Shown one piece after another: positions 42,828 to 51,428 of a stretch of 64,000 nucleotides of DNA; the stretch's first letter is position 1, and every line of letters starts with the position of its first letter. A model generated the notes under the pieces. It did no database searches. It saw only the letters and a list, made by a program, of their open reading frames with translations, and was not told the DNA's origin. The stretch is from Plantactinospora sp. BC1 (lineage in GTDB: Bacteria > Actinomycetota > Actinomycetes > Mycobacteriales > Micromonosporaceae): positions 6,200,001 through 6,264,000 of the forward strand of contig NZ_CP028158.1 in assembly GCF_003030345.1 (NCBI RefSeq), read 5' to 3'. The position numbers were made by a program, and so were the translations under genes.

Positions 42828-43631
42828 TCAGTCGGCGATATGGGCGGTGTTGTCGAGCCAGTGCTGGGCGAGGTCGGTGTCGCCGTCGATGCTGATGTTG
42901 GTGGCTTGGCGGTCGGTCAGCGGGAGCCGTCGGGTCAGGATCAGCAGCAGCGATCGCGCCGGGCCGGCCACCGTCACATCGGCCTGCTGAATTCCGGGCT
43001 GCCACGTCGCCCCGTCAGACCGCCGTTCGACGAACCAGGCGCCCGCGTCGTCCGCGATGTCGGTGGCCAGCCATTGCAGGGTTTGCCCGGTGCCCCGGAT
43101 GGCGTGGGCGGACTCGGACCGCAGCATCTCCCACGTGGGGGAGGTGAGCATGGCGAGGTGGTGGCTGATGAGCGCGGCTGCGATGTCGGCGTCGATGTCG
43201 GCCGGTCGGTGCGCTGCGTTGGCTGCGTCGAAGCCGTGGATGACCGTCTCGTTGAGGACATTGGACAGCCAGAATCGCGTCCCGGGCCGCTCGTCCCCCG
43301 CCGCGTTGAACACCGGCGCGTCCAGTGCGTCATCGGAGCACGCGCTCGCGACCCGCTGCGCGGACTCCGACAGCCACGCCTGCCACTGGCGGGGGTCGGC
43401 GGGCAGTACGGCATATTCGGTGGGCATCTGTGCGGGATCGGTGATGCGCTGCTCGATGATCTCCGCAGTCCAGTGCTGGGTCTGACCCACGTGCTCGACC
43501 AGGTCGGTGATGGTCCACCGCGGGGTGGTCGGCACTGCGGCGCCAGATCCGGCCGCGGCGGCTGATTCCCCCAGACGTCGGGTGTGGTCGACGACCGCTC
43601 GCCGGGCACGTTCCGCGTTCAGCTCGGTCAT
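42828..43631 (-). CDS. Maleylpyruvate isomerase-like, mycothiol-dependent (DinB_2/MDMPI family)
   Basis: The 267-residue protein has the MDMPI N-terminal four-helix domain (PTTPRWTITDLVEHVGQTQ with its metal-ligand His, FWLSNVLNETVIHGFDAANAA with the second His and Asp) and a C-terminal SCP2-like part (VTVAGPARSLLLILTRRLPL). Such proteins use or sense mycothiol, the actinomycete thiol. It may isomerise, conjugate or act as a bacillithiol-transferase-like detoxifier. It stands alone, with transposase debris upstream. Confidence 0.88.
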   Translation of the reverse strand: MTELNAERARRAVVDHTRRLGESAAAAGSGAAVPTTPRWTITDLVEHVGQTQHWTAEIIEQRITDPAQMPTEYAVLPADPRQWQAWLSESAQRVASACSDDALDAPVFNAAGDERPGTRFWLSNVLNETVIHGFDAANAAHRPADIDADIAAALISHHLAMLTSPTWEMLRSESAHAIRGTGQTLQWLATDIADDAGAWFVERRSDGATWQPGIQQADVTVAGPARSLLLILTRRLPLTDRQATNISIDGDTDLAQHWLDNTAHIAD

Positions 43632-43738
43632 TGGATTGTCCTTTCCGTAGGTACGTTGTGCTGCAACTGACTGGGCGTGCCGGTCGAACTCATCGGTGAC
43701 CTGTGGATCGGTATGCCAGACAACTTCCTGATCACCTC

Positions 43739-43873
43739 CTGATGTCGGTCGATCGAGAAGTGGTCGCGCTCGAACCTCACATCTGCGCGGACAAGTAAGC
43801 CCAGATGTGACTCGTTGACACTTGGCCAGTGGACCTGGGCGGACTCGATCAGCTTCAACGCCATCGCTACACC
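43739..43873 (-). pseudogene. C-terminal fragment of an IS256-type transposase
   Basis: The minus strand encodes GVAMALKLIESAQVHWPSVN, then ESHLGLLVRADVRFERDHF. This recalls the conserved ending of actinomycete IS256 transposases (KLIE-AQ-RWR-VNAPHLVALVRAGARFE). Nothing else of the element remains. Assignment from memory of the family ending; moderate certainty. Confidence 0.45.
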
Positions 43874-44011
43874 GGCGGCCCGTGAGCCGGGTCCTTGATG
43901 ACCCCTGCCGGAGCCTGATGATGGCAAAGGCGGCTTCACGTCACCCCTCCGAGGGCCATCCATAGGTTCCGATCATTGCTCTGAGGGAAGCGATTTCTCT
44001 TGGAGTGTGGG

Positions 44012-44968
44012 TCACATAGCTTGGTGGCGCCGTGCGTAGTGATCCCTGAGTAGGTCGGCGCCCCAGTCGTGGCGCAGATGTCGCCATACGGAGTGGGCGT
44101 GATTGGCGTCGTCTTGGGTGTTGTCGTACTCGATGAGGAACTCGGGTGCGCGTATGCAGTAGTAGTGGCCTTCGCCGAGTGCGGTCGGGCCGGCCCACGC
44201 GAACCGGATCTGGTCCAGGCCAGCCGCCTCGGCCTGGCGCCAGCACGCCTGGGCATACGATGCCGGCGCGCGGTTGAGGTAGCGCTGGACCAACTGGTCG
44301 AGCAACCGCTGCTGCGCCGGCCGCAGCAGGTCGCGGCCGATGCCCTCGGGCAGCAGACTGGGATCGGCCACCGGATCGGCCCGGGTGAGGATGTCGTCCG
44401 GAGCAACGTCGGCACTGATGCCGACCGCGCGCTGGTGGGGGTCGAGCCCGGTGGCGAGCTCCCGCGCCAGGTCCTCCTCAGGGCCGAGGATCCGGCGGCC
44501 GGCGTGCGGCCCGGAGGGTACGACGGCCGGTTCTGAACCGACGAAGTGGGGCGTGATCGTCGTGCCGCCGGGTGCCACGACGACGTGCACGGCCAGGTGG
44601 TGGCCGTTGATCCGCCAGCCCCACGGCAGTTCGTCGCTCGGGTTGCCGAGCACTCGCATCCAGTACCGGTCCCCATCCGGCGGTGAGCCGGTGGCGAGTT
44701 CCCGCCTGACCCGCTCGACCTCGACGGCGCCGACGGCGAGATCGCCGCCCTCGGAAGAGTGGGCTGACCGAAGCAGCTCGACCGCGAGGGCGTGCTGGGC
44801 GTCGGTGAGGTGTTCCATCGACAGGCCAGGACGGTCCCCCGGCAGATAGGTCCACTGCCGAAAATCGGAGTCGGCGAGGTCGCCGCGGACAAGGCGGCGT
44901 TGGTGCTCGTCCAGGCTCGAGAGGAGGGCAAGCGCACATCGGCGGGCGTCATCGGCCGCGGTGGTCAT
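44012..44968 (-). CDS. DUF3500 domain-containing protein
   Basis: A 318-residue protein with the DUF3500 signature parts: FRQWTYLPGDRPGLSMEHL, ELPWGWRINGHHLAVHVVV, TPHFVGSEPAVVPSGPHAG, LGPEEDLARELATGL, and near the end FAWAGPTALGEGHYYCIRAP and FLIEYDNTQDDANHAHSVWR. The family is widespread but uncharacterised; the conserved His and Asp suggest an enzyme. No signal peptide is seen here, unlike in some relatives. It stands alone beside the right-hand att-like repeat. Confidence 0.9.
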   Translation of the reverse strand: MTTAADDARRCALALLSSLDEHQRRLVRGDLADSDFRQWTYLPGDRPGLSMEHLTDAQHALAVELLRSAHSSEGGDLAVGAVEVERVRRELATGSPPDGDRYWMRVLGNPSDELPWGWRINGHHLAVHVVVAPGGTTITPHFVGSEPAVVPSGPHAGRRILGPEEDLARELATGLDPHQRAVGISADVAPDDILTRADPVADPSLLPEGIGRDLLRPAQQRLLDQLVQRYLNRAPASYAQACWRQAEAAGLDQIRFAWAGPTALGEGHYYCIRAPEFLIEYDNTQDDANHAHSVWRHLRHDWGADLLRDHYARRHQAM

Positions 44969-45526
44969 GCAGTCCCTCCCGGGCTCCGTGGCTGCCGAGC
45001 CCTGCCTCGCAGCCGGCTGATGCGGGACTATCCGCGCTGCTTGTCATTCCCGTCCCTCGATCACGATCTTATCCTGGCGATGTTGAGCCTGGCCCGCGCG
45101 ATCGATGGATGGACGGCTTCGCGAGGGCTGCCGTCCACTGCTCCCCTCCACCGAAGGCTGGGTACTCTTCTATCGCTGGTCTATTCGATCATGTTGGATG
45201 CGAATCAGATCCAGCGGACACGCTCACGCACCAGTTGATCTACGCCCGTCGGTTCGTGTTGACATCGGCTCATGGCGCGACCCGGGTGTGGATCAAGGCA
45301 TGGCGTTTCGAAGACGCGTCGCCGTGCAGGGTTGCCGGGAAGGCGCGCTGTAGGTCAGGGCAGCGTCCGTTGACGCCGCCTCGACGGCCACCGAATTACG
45401 ACAGTTAGGGCATGCGTGACGAAAGGCGAGTCGAGGGTCGAACCCCAAAACAGCGTCGCGAACGTCCGGTGCCGGGGTTTGCGCAGCTCAGCGGATGTGC
45501 AGGGTAGAGCGTTCATCCGCGCGTTC
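44969..45526. other. Region without a recognisable gene
   Basis: About 560 bp between the DUF3500 start and the second att-like repeat. Frames are short, without RBS or motif. No tRNA 5' half is present next to the repeat. Confidence 0.5.
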
Positions 45527-45573
45527 GTGCCCCCGGCAGGATTCGAACCTGCGACACACGGTTACCAACCGTC
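45527..45573. repeat. att-like repeat: 3' half of tRNA-Thr(GGT), copy 2
   Basis: Identical over 47 bp to 36361-36407 and in the same orientation, 9.2 kb apart. The similarity continues at roughly 70-75% for another 180 bp to the right, including TGTCACTGGTAGTC, GGTTTTCGGGGG and GTAAACGGGGGC. Direct repeats of a tRNA 3' end are the classic trace of tyrosine-integrase insertion. Confidence 0.85.
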
Positions 45574-45819
45574 ACCCTGTCGAGCTTGTCATCGCTGACC
45601 ACATTTTGGCATTGACGTGCACAAACGCGGTCCTACGTTGATCGCCGCTTGTCACTGGTAGTCGGCTCTGGGAAGGGGTTTTCGGGGGGTAAACGGGGGC
45701 ACCTTGGTCGGTGTACACCAGCGGACGAACGCTGGCGCAGGTTAGCGCCCTGGGGTGGTGAGGTGCATGGTCTAACGAGCACCTCGTCGTGCGGATTCCG
45801 GACGTCGAGTGGTACGCGC

Positions 45820-46190
45820 TAGTGCGTTGTCCATGAACGTTTGCCGGGTCGGTAACACGCCGGGCGGCGTGCGTTCGGATGAGGTGGTGAGGGCTCACTC
45901 TCGACGGCGGTGATGTAGGCCGTTGAGGGTGAGGTGGGTGGATTGGCCGCGCCGGTACGGGCGCGGCGGTTGACGCAGGATGAGGGCCGCAGGCTGCAAC
46001 AGCTCGTGCGACGAGGCAAGCACGACTCGGTCCGGGTCCGACGGACAATGATCATCATGGCGTCGGCGCCCGGGACGCCTGTCACGTCGATCGCTCGGCT
46101 GGTCGCCGCGCATGAGGACACCGTCCGCGACGTGATCCACCTGTTCAACGAGATCGGACTACGCGCGCTGGACCCTCGATGGGCGGGAGG
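45820..46190 (+). mobile_element. IS630-type element, 5' fragment
   Basis: The left end reads TAGTGCGTTGTCCATGAACG, followed by the N-terminal HTH half of an IS630 transposase from about 45934 (RARRLTQDEGRRLQQLVRRG, ASAPGTPVTSIARLVAAHED, ALDPRWAGG). The DDE catalytic half is missing; the frame leaves homology at about 46190. Inactive. Confidence 0.75.
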
Positions 46191-46273
46191 CGAGGATAGG
46201 ACCAGTTCTCTTGTTTGATCGCTGCCTGCCATTTTCGCTGTTCGGTCTGGCGTCAGCTCCTGCGACTTCCGTC

Positions 46274-46279
46274 TATCAT
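46274..46279 (+). promoter_or_regulatory. Leaderless -10 element of the motif-bearing 450-residue protein
   Basis: TATCAT followed by six bases and ATG 46286. There is no Shine-Dalgarno sequence, so leaderless expression is likely, and the box selects this start over upstream alternatives. Confidence 0.5.
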
Positions 46280-46285
46280 GCGGGC

Positions 46286-47638
46286 ATGTGGAAGGTGCCG
46301 GTGACTGCTCCGGAGGCGCTGCCATACCTTGTGGACGCGGCGCGCCGTGACGGCTATCTGGGACTCATGGTCATTCTCGCTCGCACTGCGGAGGCGAGGA
46401 CGCTTCATGAGGAACTGGTACGGGACTGGACCAGCATTCATGACGTGACCGGGCACCGGATTGCCGTGCTTTGCCCGGACGCCCGGTTCGTGCTGAGCGA
46501 GGCGGACAAGCACGGCAGGTTCTACGGGACCGAGAACGGCGTCACCAGATACTGGTCGAGGCTGAGACTCGATGATGCTCTCAACTTTCCCCACACCCGG
46601 GTGGTGGTTCCCGGCAGCGATGGTTATCCGCGCGGCGTCCCGGTCGCGGTTCCGCCCTATCCGGCGGAGGTGCAGCAGGCCGCATGGACCGAGGCCGTGA
46701 CCCGCTGCGCCGAGTACTTCGGCATCCGCGAAAGCCGGCTCCCCGCGGTGCTCGTGCTGTGCTTGCGGGAAGAACGGGACGTGTTGATCCAGATCCGGCA
46801 GCAGACGAGCATCTACGGGCTGTGCAAGAGGATCGCGTCGCATCCCGGTTACGAGTCGGGGGACGACCACCGGCTGTTAGCGCGAGCCCGGCTCACCGCT
46901 CTGGTCGCGAGCCTCGAAACTGGTTACGGTCTCGACGACGACCCTCCGAGGAACATGCGCAGGCTGCTCACCGTGGCAAAGGTGGATGCGCAGTTCGAAG
47001 GGCTGCGGAAACACCTGGGTATGGTCGCGCACGTCGATCCAGATCTGAACTGGACGTGGTCCACCGGTCTCGACGAGCTGGTCGACTCGAACGCTGACCA
47101 CAAGGCCGTGTTCGCCTACCTGTCCGAGATGGTGCACGCCGTCCACACGCACCCGCGAAAGGCCGATCTTCTCGGCTTGGACAAGAAGGCCCACAAGGTC
47201 AAGCGCGCTGTCACGGTGGCTGCGCATCCGCCTCCAGACTTTCGCTATCTAACGGAAGGCCCGGCAGTCAAGACCAACTGGGAGGCGGAATACACCCGAG
47301 CGCAGGTCGAGCTGGCCGAATTGGAACTGTTGCTGGACAGCAGGCCGGGGTTGGCGACCGCGTGCGAGGCGGCGGCCAAGGCCGAACAGGGCGCCTGCAA
47401 GACAACACAACTGGAAGTCGCCGAGTACATCAGACTCCACCGGGGATATCCCACGCAGCGCATTCACGCGGTGTCACCGGTCGACCCCCCGTCCGATGGT
47501 GCGAGCGTCACCACCCACAACGACATCTCCGGGACGGTACACGGCGTCGTGGTCCAGGCTGGGCACATCGACGATCTGCACCTCCACGTCCACCGCAAGT
47601 GGCTTGGCACCTGGCGAAAACGCCGCCGTCAGCAGTAG
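46286..47638 (+). CDS. Unknown 450-residue protein ending in an amyloid-signalling-like motif
   Basis: I recognise no catalytic family. The N-terminal part has VPVTAPEALPYLVDAARRDG, HRIAVLCPDARFVL and a receptor- or nuclease-like alpha/beta pattern up to about residue 180. The middle is helical (LTALVASLETGYG, KVDAQFEGLRKHLG), and a predicted coiled helix lies at 330-390 (AELELLLDSRPGLATACEAA). Residues 412-428, NDISGTVHGVVVQAGHI, share 10 of 17 positions with the end of the next gene's product and resemble short Gly/Gln amyloid-signalling motifs of bacterial immune proteins (inference). Lower GC and different codon use than neighbours suggest transfer. It sits between IS630 fragments. Confidence 0.75.
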   Translation: MWKVPVTAPEALPYLVDAARRDGYLGLMVILARTAEARTLHEELVRDWTSIHDVTGHRIAVLCPDARFVLSEADKHGRFYGTENGVTRYWSRLRLDDALNFPHTRVVVPGSDGYPRGVPVAVPPYPAEVQQAAWTEAVTRCAEYFGIRESRLPAVLVLCLREERDVLIQIRQQTSIYGLCKRIASHPGYESGDDHRLLARARLTALVASLETGYGLDDDPPRNMRRLLTVAKVDAQFEGLRKHLGMVAHVDPDLNWTWSTGLDELVDSNADHKAVFAYLSEMVHAVHTHPRKADLLGLDKKAHKVKRAVTVAAHPPPDFRYLTEGPAVKTNWEAEYTRAQVELAELELLLDSRPGLATACEAAAKAEQGACKTTQLEVAEYIRLHRGYPTQRIHAVSPVDPPSDGASVTTHNDISGTVHGVVVQAGHIDDLHLHVHRKWLGTWRKRRRQQ

Positions 47639-47738
47639 ACCCGATACCCGAACCGAGCCTTGCACGCGACCGACCAGATGGCTGCTTCTGAAGACCATTG
47701 GGGCTTGTAGGCTGTGTCTCGGAAGAGGGGTGGTGCCA

Positions 47739-48074
47739 GTGCTTGAGCCGATCTTGGTCTCCGTCGCTGCCGCGCTTGCCGCGCAGTCGGCGACCTCACT
47801 CTACGACCTGGTGAAACGACGGTTCGCCGGCCGCGAAGACGCCGAGGCGGCACTCGAAGCGGTTAGCGGCGCATCGCCAGGGTCGCCTCAAGTAGCGGTA
47901 CTCGCCGCACATCTCGCTGCCGCAGAGACCGAAGACCCCATGTTCGGGGTAGAGTTGCGGCACACATGGCAGCAGGTCAGCGCTAGCCGCAGTGGCGTGG
48001 TCAATCAGATCACCGGGAACGTGTCGGGCAAGGTCGTGCAGGCACGCAACATCGAAGGCGGCATCACCTTCTAG
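47739..48074 (+). CDS. Small helical protein sharing the same C-terminal motif
   Basis: A 111-residue protein: a helical N-terminal part (VLEPILVSVAAALAAQSATS, LYDLVKRRFAGREDAEAAL) and then residues 89-105 NQITGNVSGKVVQARNI followed by EGGITF. GTG 47739 has AGAGGGG eight bases upstream; GTGs at 47730 and 47733 are alternatives. The final TAG stop is made of the TA target of an IS630 insertion, so the original C-terminus could have been longer. With the preceding gene, 100 bp upstream, it forms a pair joined by the motif. Confidence 0.65.
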   Translation: MLEPILVSVAAALAAQSATSLYDLVKRRFAGREDAEAALEAVSGASPGSPQVAVLAAHLAAAETEDPMFGVELRHTWQQVSASRSGVVNQITGNVSGKVVQARNIEGGITF

Positions 48075-48900
48075 TGCTGTGACCACGAACGTTGGCCGGG
48101 TTGGGTCAAGCTGCTCGTGTGATGGTTTGGCCCGATCGGTGTTGGCGTTGCGCCACCGGAAGTAGGCGTGGATGGCCCGGGTCGCGGTGGTGTGGTTGGG
48201 ATGGTTCGACCCGGCCACGACGAAGGTGCGTAGCGGTCGAAGTGCGCCTCGATCGGGTTCGCCCAGGAGGGATACGTCGGGGTGAAGCACAGCTCGACCC
48301 GGTTGGTGGCCGCCCAGGTCTTGATCCGGTGGCCCTTGTGCGCGGAGAGGTTGTCCAGGATGACGTAGATTGGTGCCCCGTCCGGGCGGGCGGCGCGGAT
48401 CGACTTGAGCGCGGCGAGGGTGTTGGCCGCCGACTTCCGGGTCCGGACAGTGCCCCAGAGGGTGTCATCGCCGACGCTGTAGCAGGCGTGGAGTTGCCGG
48501 ACCCCGTGGAGTTTGTGGTAGTTCGCGGGCAGCCGGTCGGGGTGCCCTTTCGCGGTCCATGACGCGCCGGGGTGTGGTCGGATGGTTAGTGGCCCGAACT
48601 CGTCGAAGGCGAAGACCCGGTCCGGGAAGGCGATGGTGACCTCCTCGATCCTGGCGAGTTTCGCCTGCGCGTGGGGGTCGTTGGTCTCCTTCCACGTCTT
48701 GGTGCGCTGGAAGGTGATCCCGTGTTTGTGGACAAACTCCCGTAGCCGTTCCCGGCTGATCGTCACCCGGCGGGCGCCGTGGTTGTGGGCTAGGTAGTGG
48801 GCGAGCTTCCGCAGGCTCCGGCGGGTGAACTGCTGTTCGTGTCGGCGTACGAGTTGGTGTACCCAGGTAGGTACGGATGAACGCGGCCAGTCCGTCCGGT
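48072..48900 (-). mobile_element. IS630-type element, 3' fragment with frameshifted transposase
   Basis: The left end TAGTGCTGTGACCACGAACG matches the end at 45820. The minus-strand transposase keeps QFTRRSLRKLAHYL, VTISRERLREF, VFAFDEFGPLTIRPH (first Asp), IYVILDNLSAHKGHRIK (second Asp) and SWANPIEAHFD (Glu). A one-base shift then moves PLRTFVVAGSNHPNHTT into the next frame. The N-terminal HTH is lost near 48870. Inactive. Confidence 0.8.
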
Positions 48901-48970
48901 GAGGTCAACGGCTGGGGGTGACAGCGTCGGCGGGGACTGCCCGAGGTGGCCTGTGGCGTAGCTTGGTCCG

Positions 48971-49528
48971 GTGTCGTTGGCCTATCCTGCTGTTGATCTT
49001 ACTGATGGGACGGTTTGTCTTCGTTCCTGGCGGGAAGATGATCTGGACTGTGTTCGAGCCGCGGCCCATGATCCCCGAATTGTCGAGGCCACGACGGTTC
49101 CGGGAGTGTTCTCGGTCGATGCAGGACAAGCGTTTATCCGTCGGCAGTGGAGTCGAGCCGACAGCGGTGAGGGTGTCTCGCTTGCGATTGCTGATGCGGT
49201 GACTGGTCAGGCGATCGGTTCGGCCGTGCTCATGCTGCGGCCGCAGCCGGGTGTGGCTGGTCTTGGTTACTGGCTTATCCCATCGGCGCGGGGGCGAGGG
49301 ATCGCCACGCGTGCGGCGAGGCTGGCGTCTTCGTGGGCGATCGACGTCGCGGGCATCGCGCGGGTGGAGGCGTGGGTGGAGCCGGAAAACGAGGCGTCAC
49401 GGCGGGTTCTCACCGCTGCCGGCTTCGAGCAGGAGGGTGTGCTGCGCAGCTTCCTGGCTTTCGCGGGCCGTCGCGCTGACGCGGTGGTCTTCTCCAAGAT
49501 CCGGGACACTCGTCCTAGACAAGCATGA
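48971..49528 (+). CDS. GNAT-family N-acetyltransferase
   Basis: A 185-residue acetyltransferase of the RimJ/RimL type: LTDGTVCLRSWREDDLDCV, IADAVTGQAIGSAVLML, acetyl-CoA loop GYWLIPSARGRGIATRAARL and the ending VEPENEASRRVLTAAGFEQEG. GTG 48971 gives a full-length protein; RBS is weak. Complete catalytic region, so probably functional cargo between IS630 and IS21 fragments. Substrate unknown. Confidence 0.85.
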   Translation: MSLAYPAVDLTDGTVCLRSWREDDLDCVRAAAHDPRIVEATTVPGVFSVDAGQAFIRRQWSRADSGEGVSLAIADAVTGQAIGSAVLMLRPQPGVAGLGYWLIPSARGRGIATRAARLASSWAIDVAGIARVEAWVEPENEASRRVLTAAGFEQEGVLRSFLAFAGRRADAVVFSKIRDTRPRQA

Positions 49529-49545
49529 GGGGATCCTGGCTGGGT

Positions 49546-50053
49546 TCAGGCGACGTTGGCTTGGCCGTCGATGGCGGTGAGGCGGTTCTTGAGTCGGTAG
49601 CTGGGTCCGTTGATGGCGACGACGTCGCAGTGGTGCAGGAGGCGGTCGAGGATGGCGGTGGCGAGGACTTCGTCGCCGAAGACTTGGCCCCATTCGCCGA
49701 AGATCTTGTTTGAGGTGAGCAGGGTCGAGCCCTTTTTTTCATAGCGCTTGGAGATGACCTGGAAGACGAGGTTGGCTTGGGCGCGTTCGAGGGGTTGGTA
49801 GCCGACCTCGTCGATCACGAGGACGTTGGGTCGTAGGTAGGTGTGCAGTTTGCGGGCGAGGCGTCCGATGGTGTCGGCGGCGGTGAGGTGGCGGACCATG
49901 TCGTCGAGGCTGGTGAAGTAGACGGTGAACCCGGCTCGGCAGGCGGCGACGGCCAGGGCGACGGCGATGTGGGTCTTGCCGACGCCGGGCGGGCCGAGGA
50001 GGGCGAGGTTGGCTTTGGCCTGCACGAACGCGAGGGTGGCCAGGTCCCTGGCT
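49546..50053 (-). pseudogene. istB: IS21-type IstB ATPase, N-terminally truncated
   Basis: The minus-strand frame keeps the AAA+ core of IstB: Walker A LLGPPGVGKTHIAVALA, Walker B VLVIDEVGYQPLERA, and the end IFGEWGQVFGDEVLATAIL, then HHCDVVAINGPSYRLKNRL. About 95 N-terminal residues are gone, the break lying near 50053 where IS481-type sequence begins. IstA is absent. Inactive helper of transposition. Confidence 0.85.
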
Positions 50054-50061
50054 CGGCCCCA

Positions 50062-50774
50062 CCCGGTCCGGGGTCACGGTCACGTTCTGGGCCGACACCG
50101 ACGTCATCCACCTCATGATCGCCGGAGCACGGTTGAAGTCGTGCCGATCTCACCTGTCGGTGGCGGACCTGGTGGTCTTGGCCCGTGATGGTGGCCGTCC
50201 CGCCGGTCCGCCACCGCTACCCCCAGCAGCGGCCGGACAGCCGGCCGGTCCGGTCGAGGTCGACCGGACCGTGGGTAACAGCGGATGCGTCTCCCTCGGC
50301 CAGCACCTGGTCCTGGCCGCCGAGATCCTGGCCGGGCGGCGGGTCGGTGTCCGTGTCGACACGCATACGCTGTCGTTCTTCGACCTGGAGACCCGCGAAC
50401 TGCTCCGCACCCGACCGAACCCGCTCATCCCCGCCCAGGTCGCCCGGCTGCGTAGTGCCCGACCCGCCGGACCACCACCACAACCATCCACCAGACCGGT
50501 CCGGGTCCAACGCCGCGCCTCGAACAGCGGCGGCGTCATGGTCGCCGGTCAGAAGGTTGCGCTCGGCCGGATCCACGCCCGCAAGACCATCACGATCGAC
50601 GTGACCGCCACCGAGCTGGCCGTCCATTGCGACGACGGCACCCGCATCATCCGCCGCACCACCAGCCAAGCCGTCACCCAGATCAAAGCCCACCGACCTC
50701 GCATCCGTCACGGTGATCGCGAAGACAGCCAGGGACCATCGAGACGGCAGCACACAGGGAAGATCAACCCATGA
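50062..50774 (+). pseudogene. C-terminal fragment of an IS481-type transposase
   Basis: The frame reads VTVTFWADTDVIHLMIAGAR, LVLAAEILAGRRVGVRVDTH, ELLRTRPNPLIPAQV, VRVQRRASNSGGVMVAGQKV and RRTTSQAVTQIKAHRPR. These are the post-catalytic beta domain of long IS481-family transposases found in actinomycetes. The integrase core is missing. Its TGA overlaps ATG 50771 of the next gene, so that gene may be translated by coupling. Confidence 0.7.
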
Positions 50775-51160
50775 CCATCTGGGACGACCTGGGCCCCGAG
50801 GAACGCGTGATCTTGCAGAACGCGGTCGAAGAGGCGTGGCTCAACAACGTGATCGGTGACTACCTCGGCCACGCTGAGCACGGCGGCCTAGTCTGGATGA
50901 TCAGCAGCGACGAGGACGCCATCCGCCCGCTCGTCCCACGCTTCGCCGCCATCGTCAAGGACATGGTCCGCCGTGACCTCATCGCGCTCATCCACACGGC
51001 CCGCCATCACGACGTGGCCAACGCCCCATACATGACGGACAACGAGATCGACGCCGCCCTCATCGACCCCGACACCTGGTTCCCACCCACGGGAGCGGGA
51101 CCCGTCATGCTCATCACCACCGACCACACAGACCGCCTGCTCGGCAGGCAACAACCGTGA
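50771..51160 (+). CDS. Hypothetical protein, 129 residues
   Basis: An acidic protein starting MTIWDDLGPEERVILQNAV with a helix-strand pattern (GGLVWMISSDEDAIRPLVPR, FAAIVKDMVRRDLIALIHTA) and an ending VMLITTDHTDRLLG. It overlaps the IS481 remnant by ATGA, a coupling typical of natural gene pairs, so it was probably an accessory gene carried behind that transposase. I recognise no family. Confidence 0.6.
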   Translation: MTIWDDLGPEERVILQNAVEEAWLNNVIGDYLGHAEHGGLVWMISSDEDAIRPLVPRFAAIVKDMVRRDLIALIHTARHHDVANAPYMTDNEIDAALIDPDTWFPPTGAGPVMLITTDHTDRLLGRQQP

Positions 51161-51203
51161 ACCGCACCGACCCCGCAAGGTCGGCCCGAAGGTCTAGATC
51201 ACC

Positions 51204-51254
51204 TGTCAAGGATCAGATGGGACGGATCCGTCAAGCATCAACTGGGACTAGACA
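51204..51254. repeat. IS481-type terminal sequence, two direct copies
   Basis: TGTCAAGGATCAGATGGGAC (51204) and CGTCAAGCATCAACTGGGAC (51229) repeat each other, the second followed by TAGACA. The pattern TCAAG-ATCA-TGGGAC...TAGACA resembles IS481-family ends. It closes the region of the IS481 remnant on the right. Confidence 0.4.
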
Positions 51255-51428
51255 CCGGCGCAGAAGGAGTGCCCTTTGGCGCCTCGCTTACAAGTTCTGG
51301 GCGCGTCGTTCGGCGGGGTCCGTCCACGTTTGCGACCTCGGGAGACTGTCCGCGCCCGGCCACGGTCGGCTGTTCTCGTCCTGGCAGGTTGCTGTCGACA
51401 GCTACACCCGCTGCGATCGGTCGGCTAG

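Noticed and set aside
36408-45526. An active integrative element between the two att-like repeats
   Set aside because: The only integrase found is deleted and frameshifted, no relaxase, replication or transfer gene is present, and the repeat flanks are diverged.
51204-51254. CRISPR-like short repeat pair
   Set aside because: Only two copies about 25 bp apart with no spacer pattern; the sequence fits IS481 ends.
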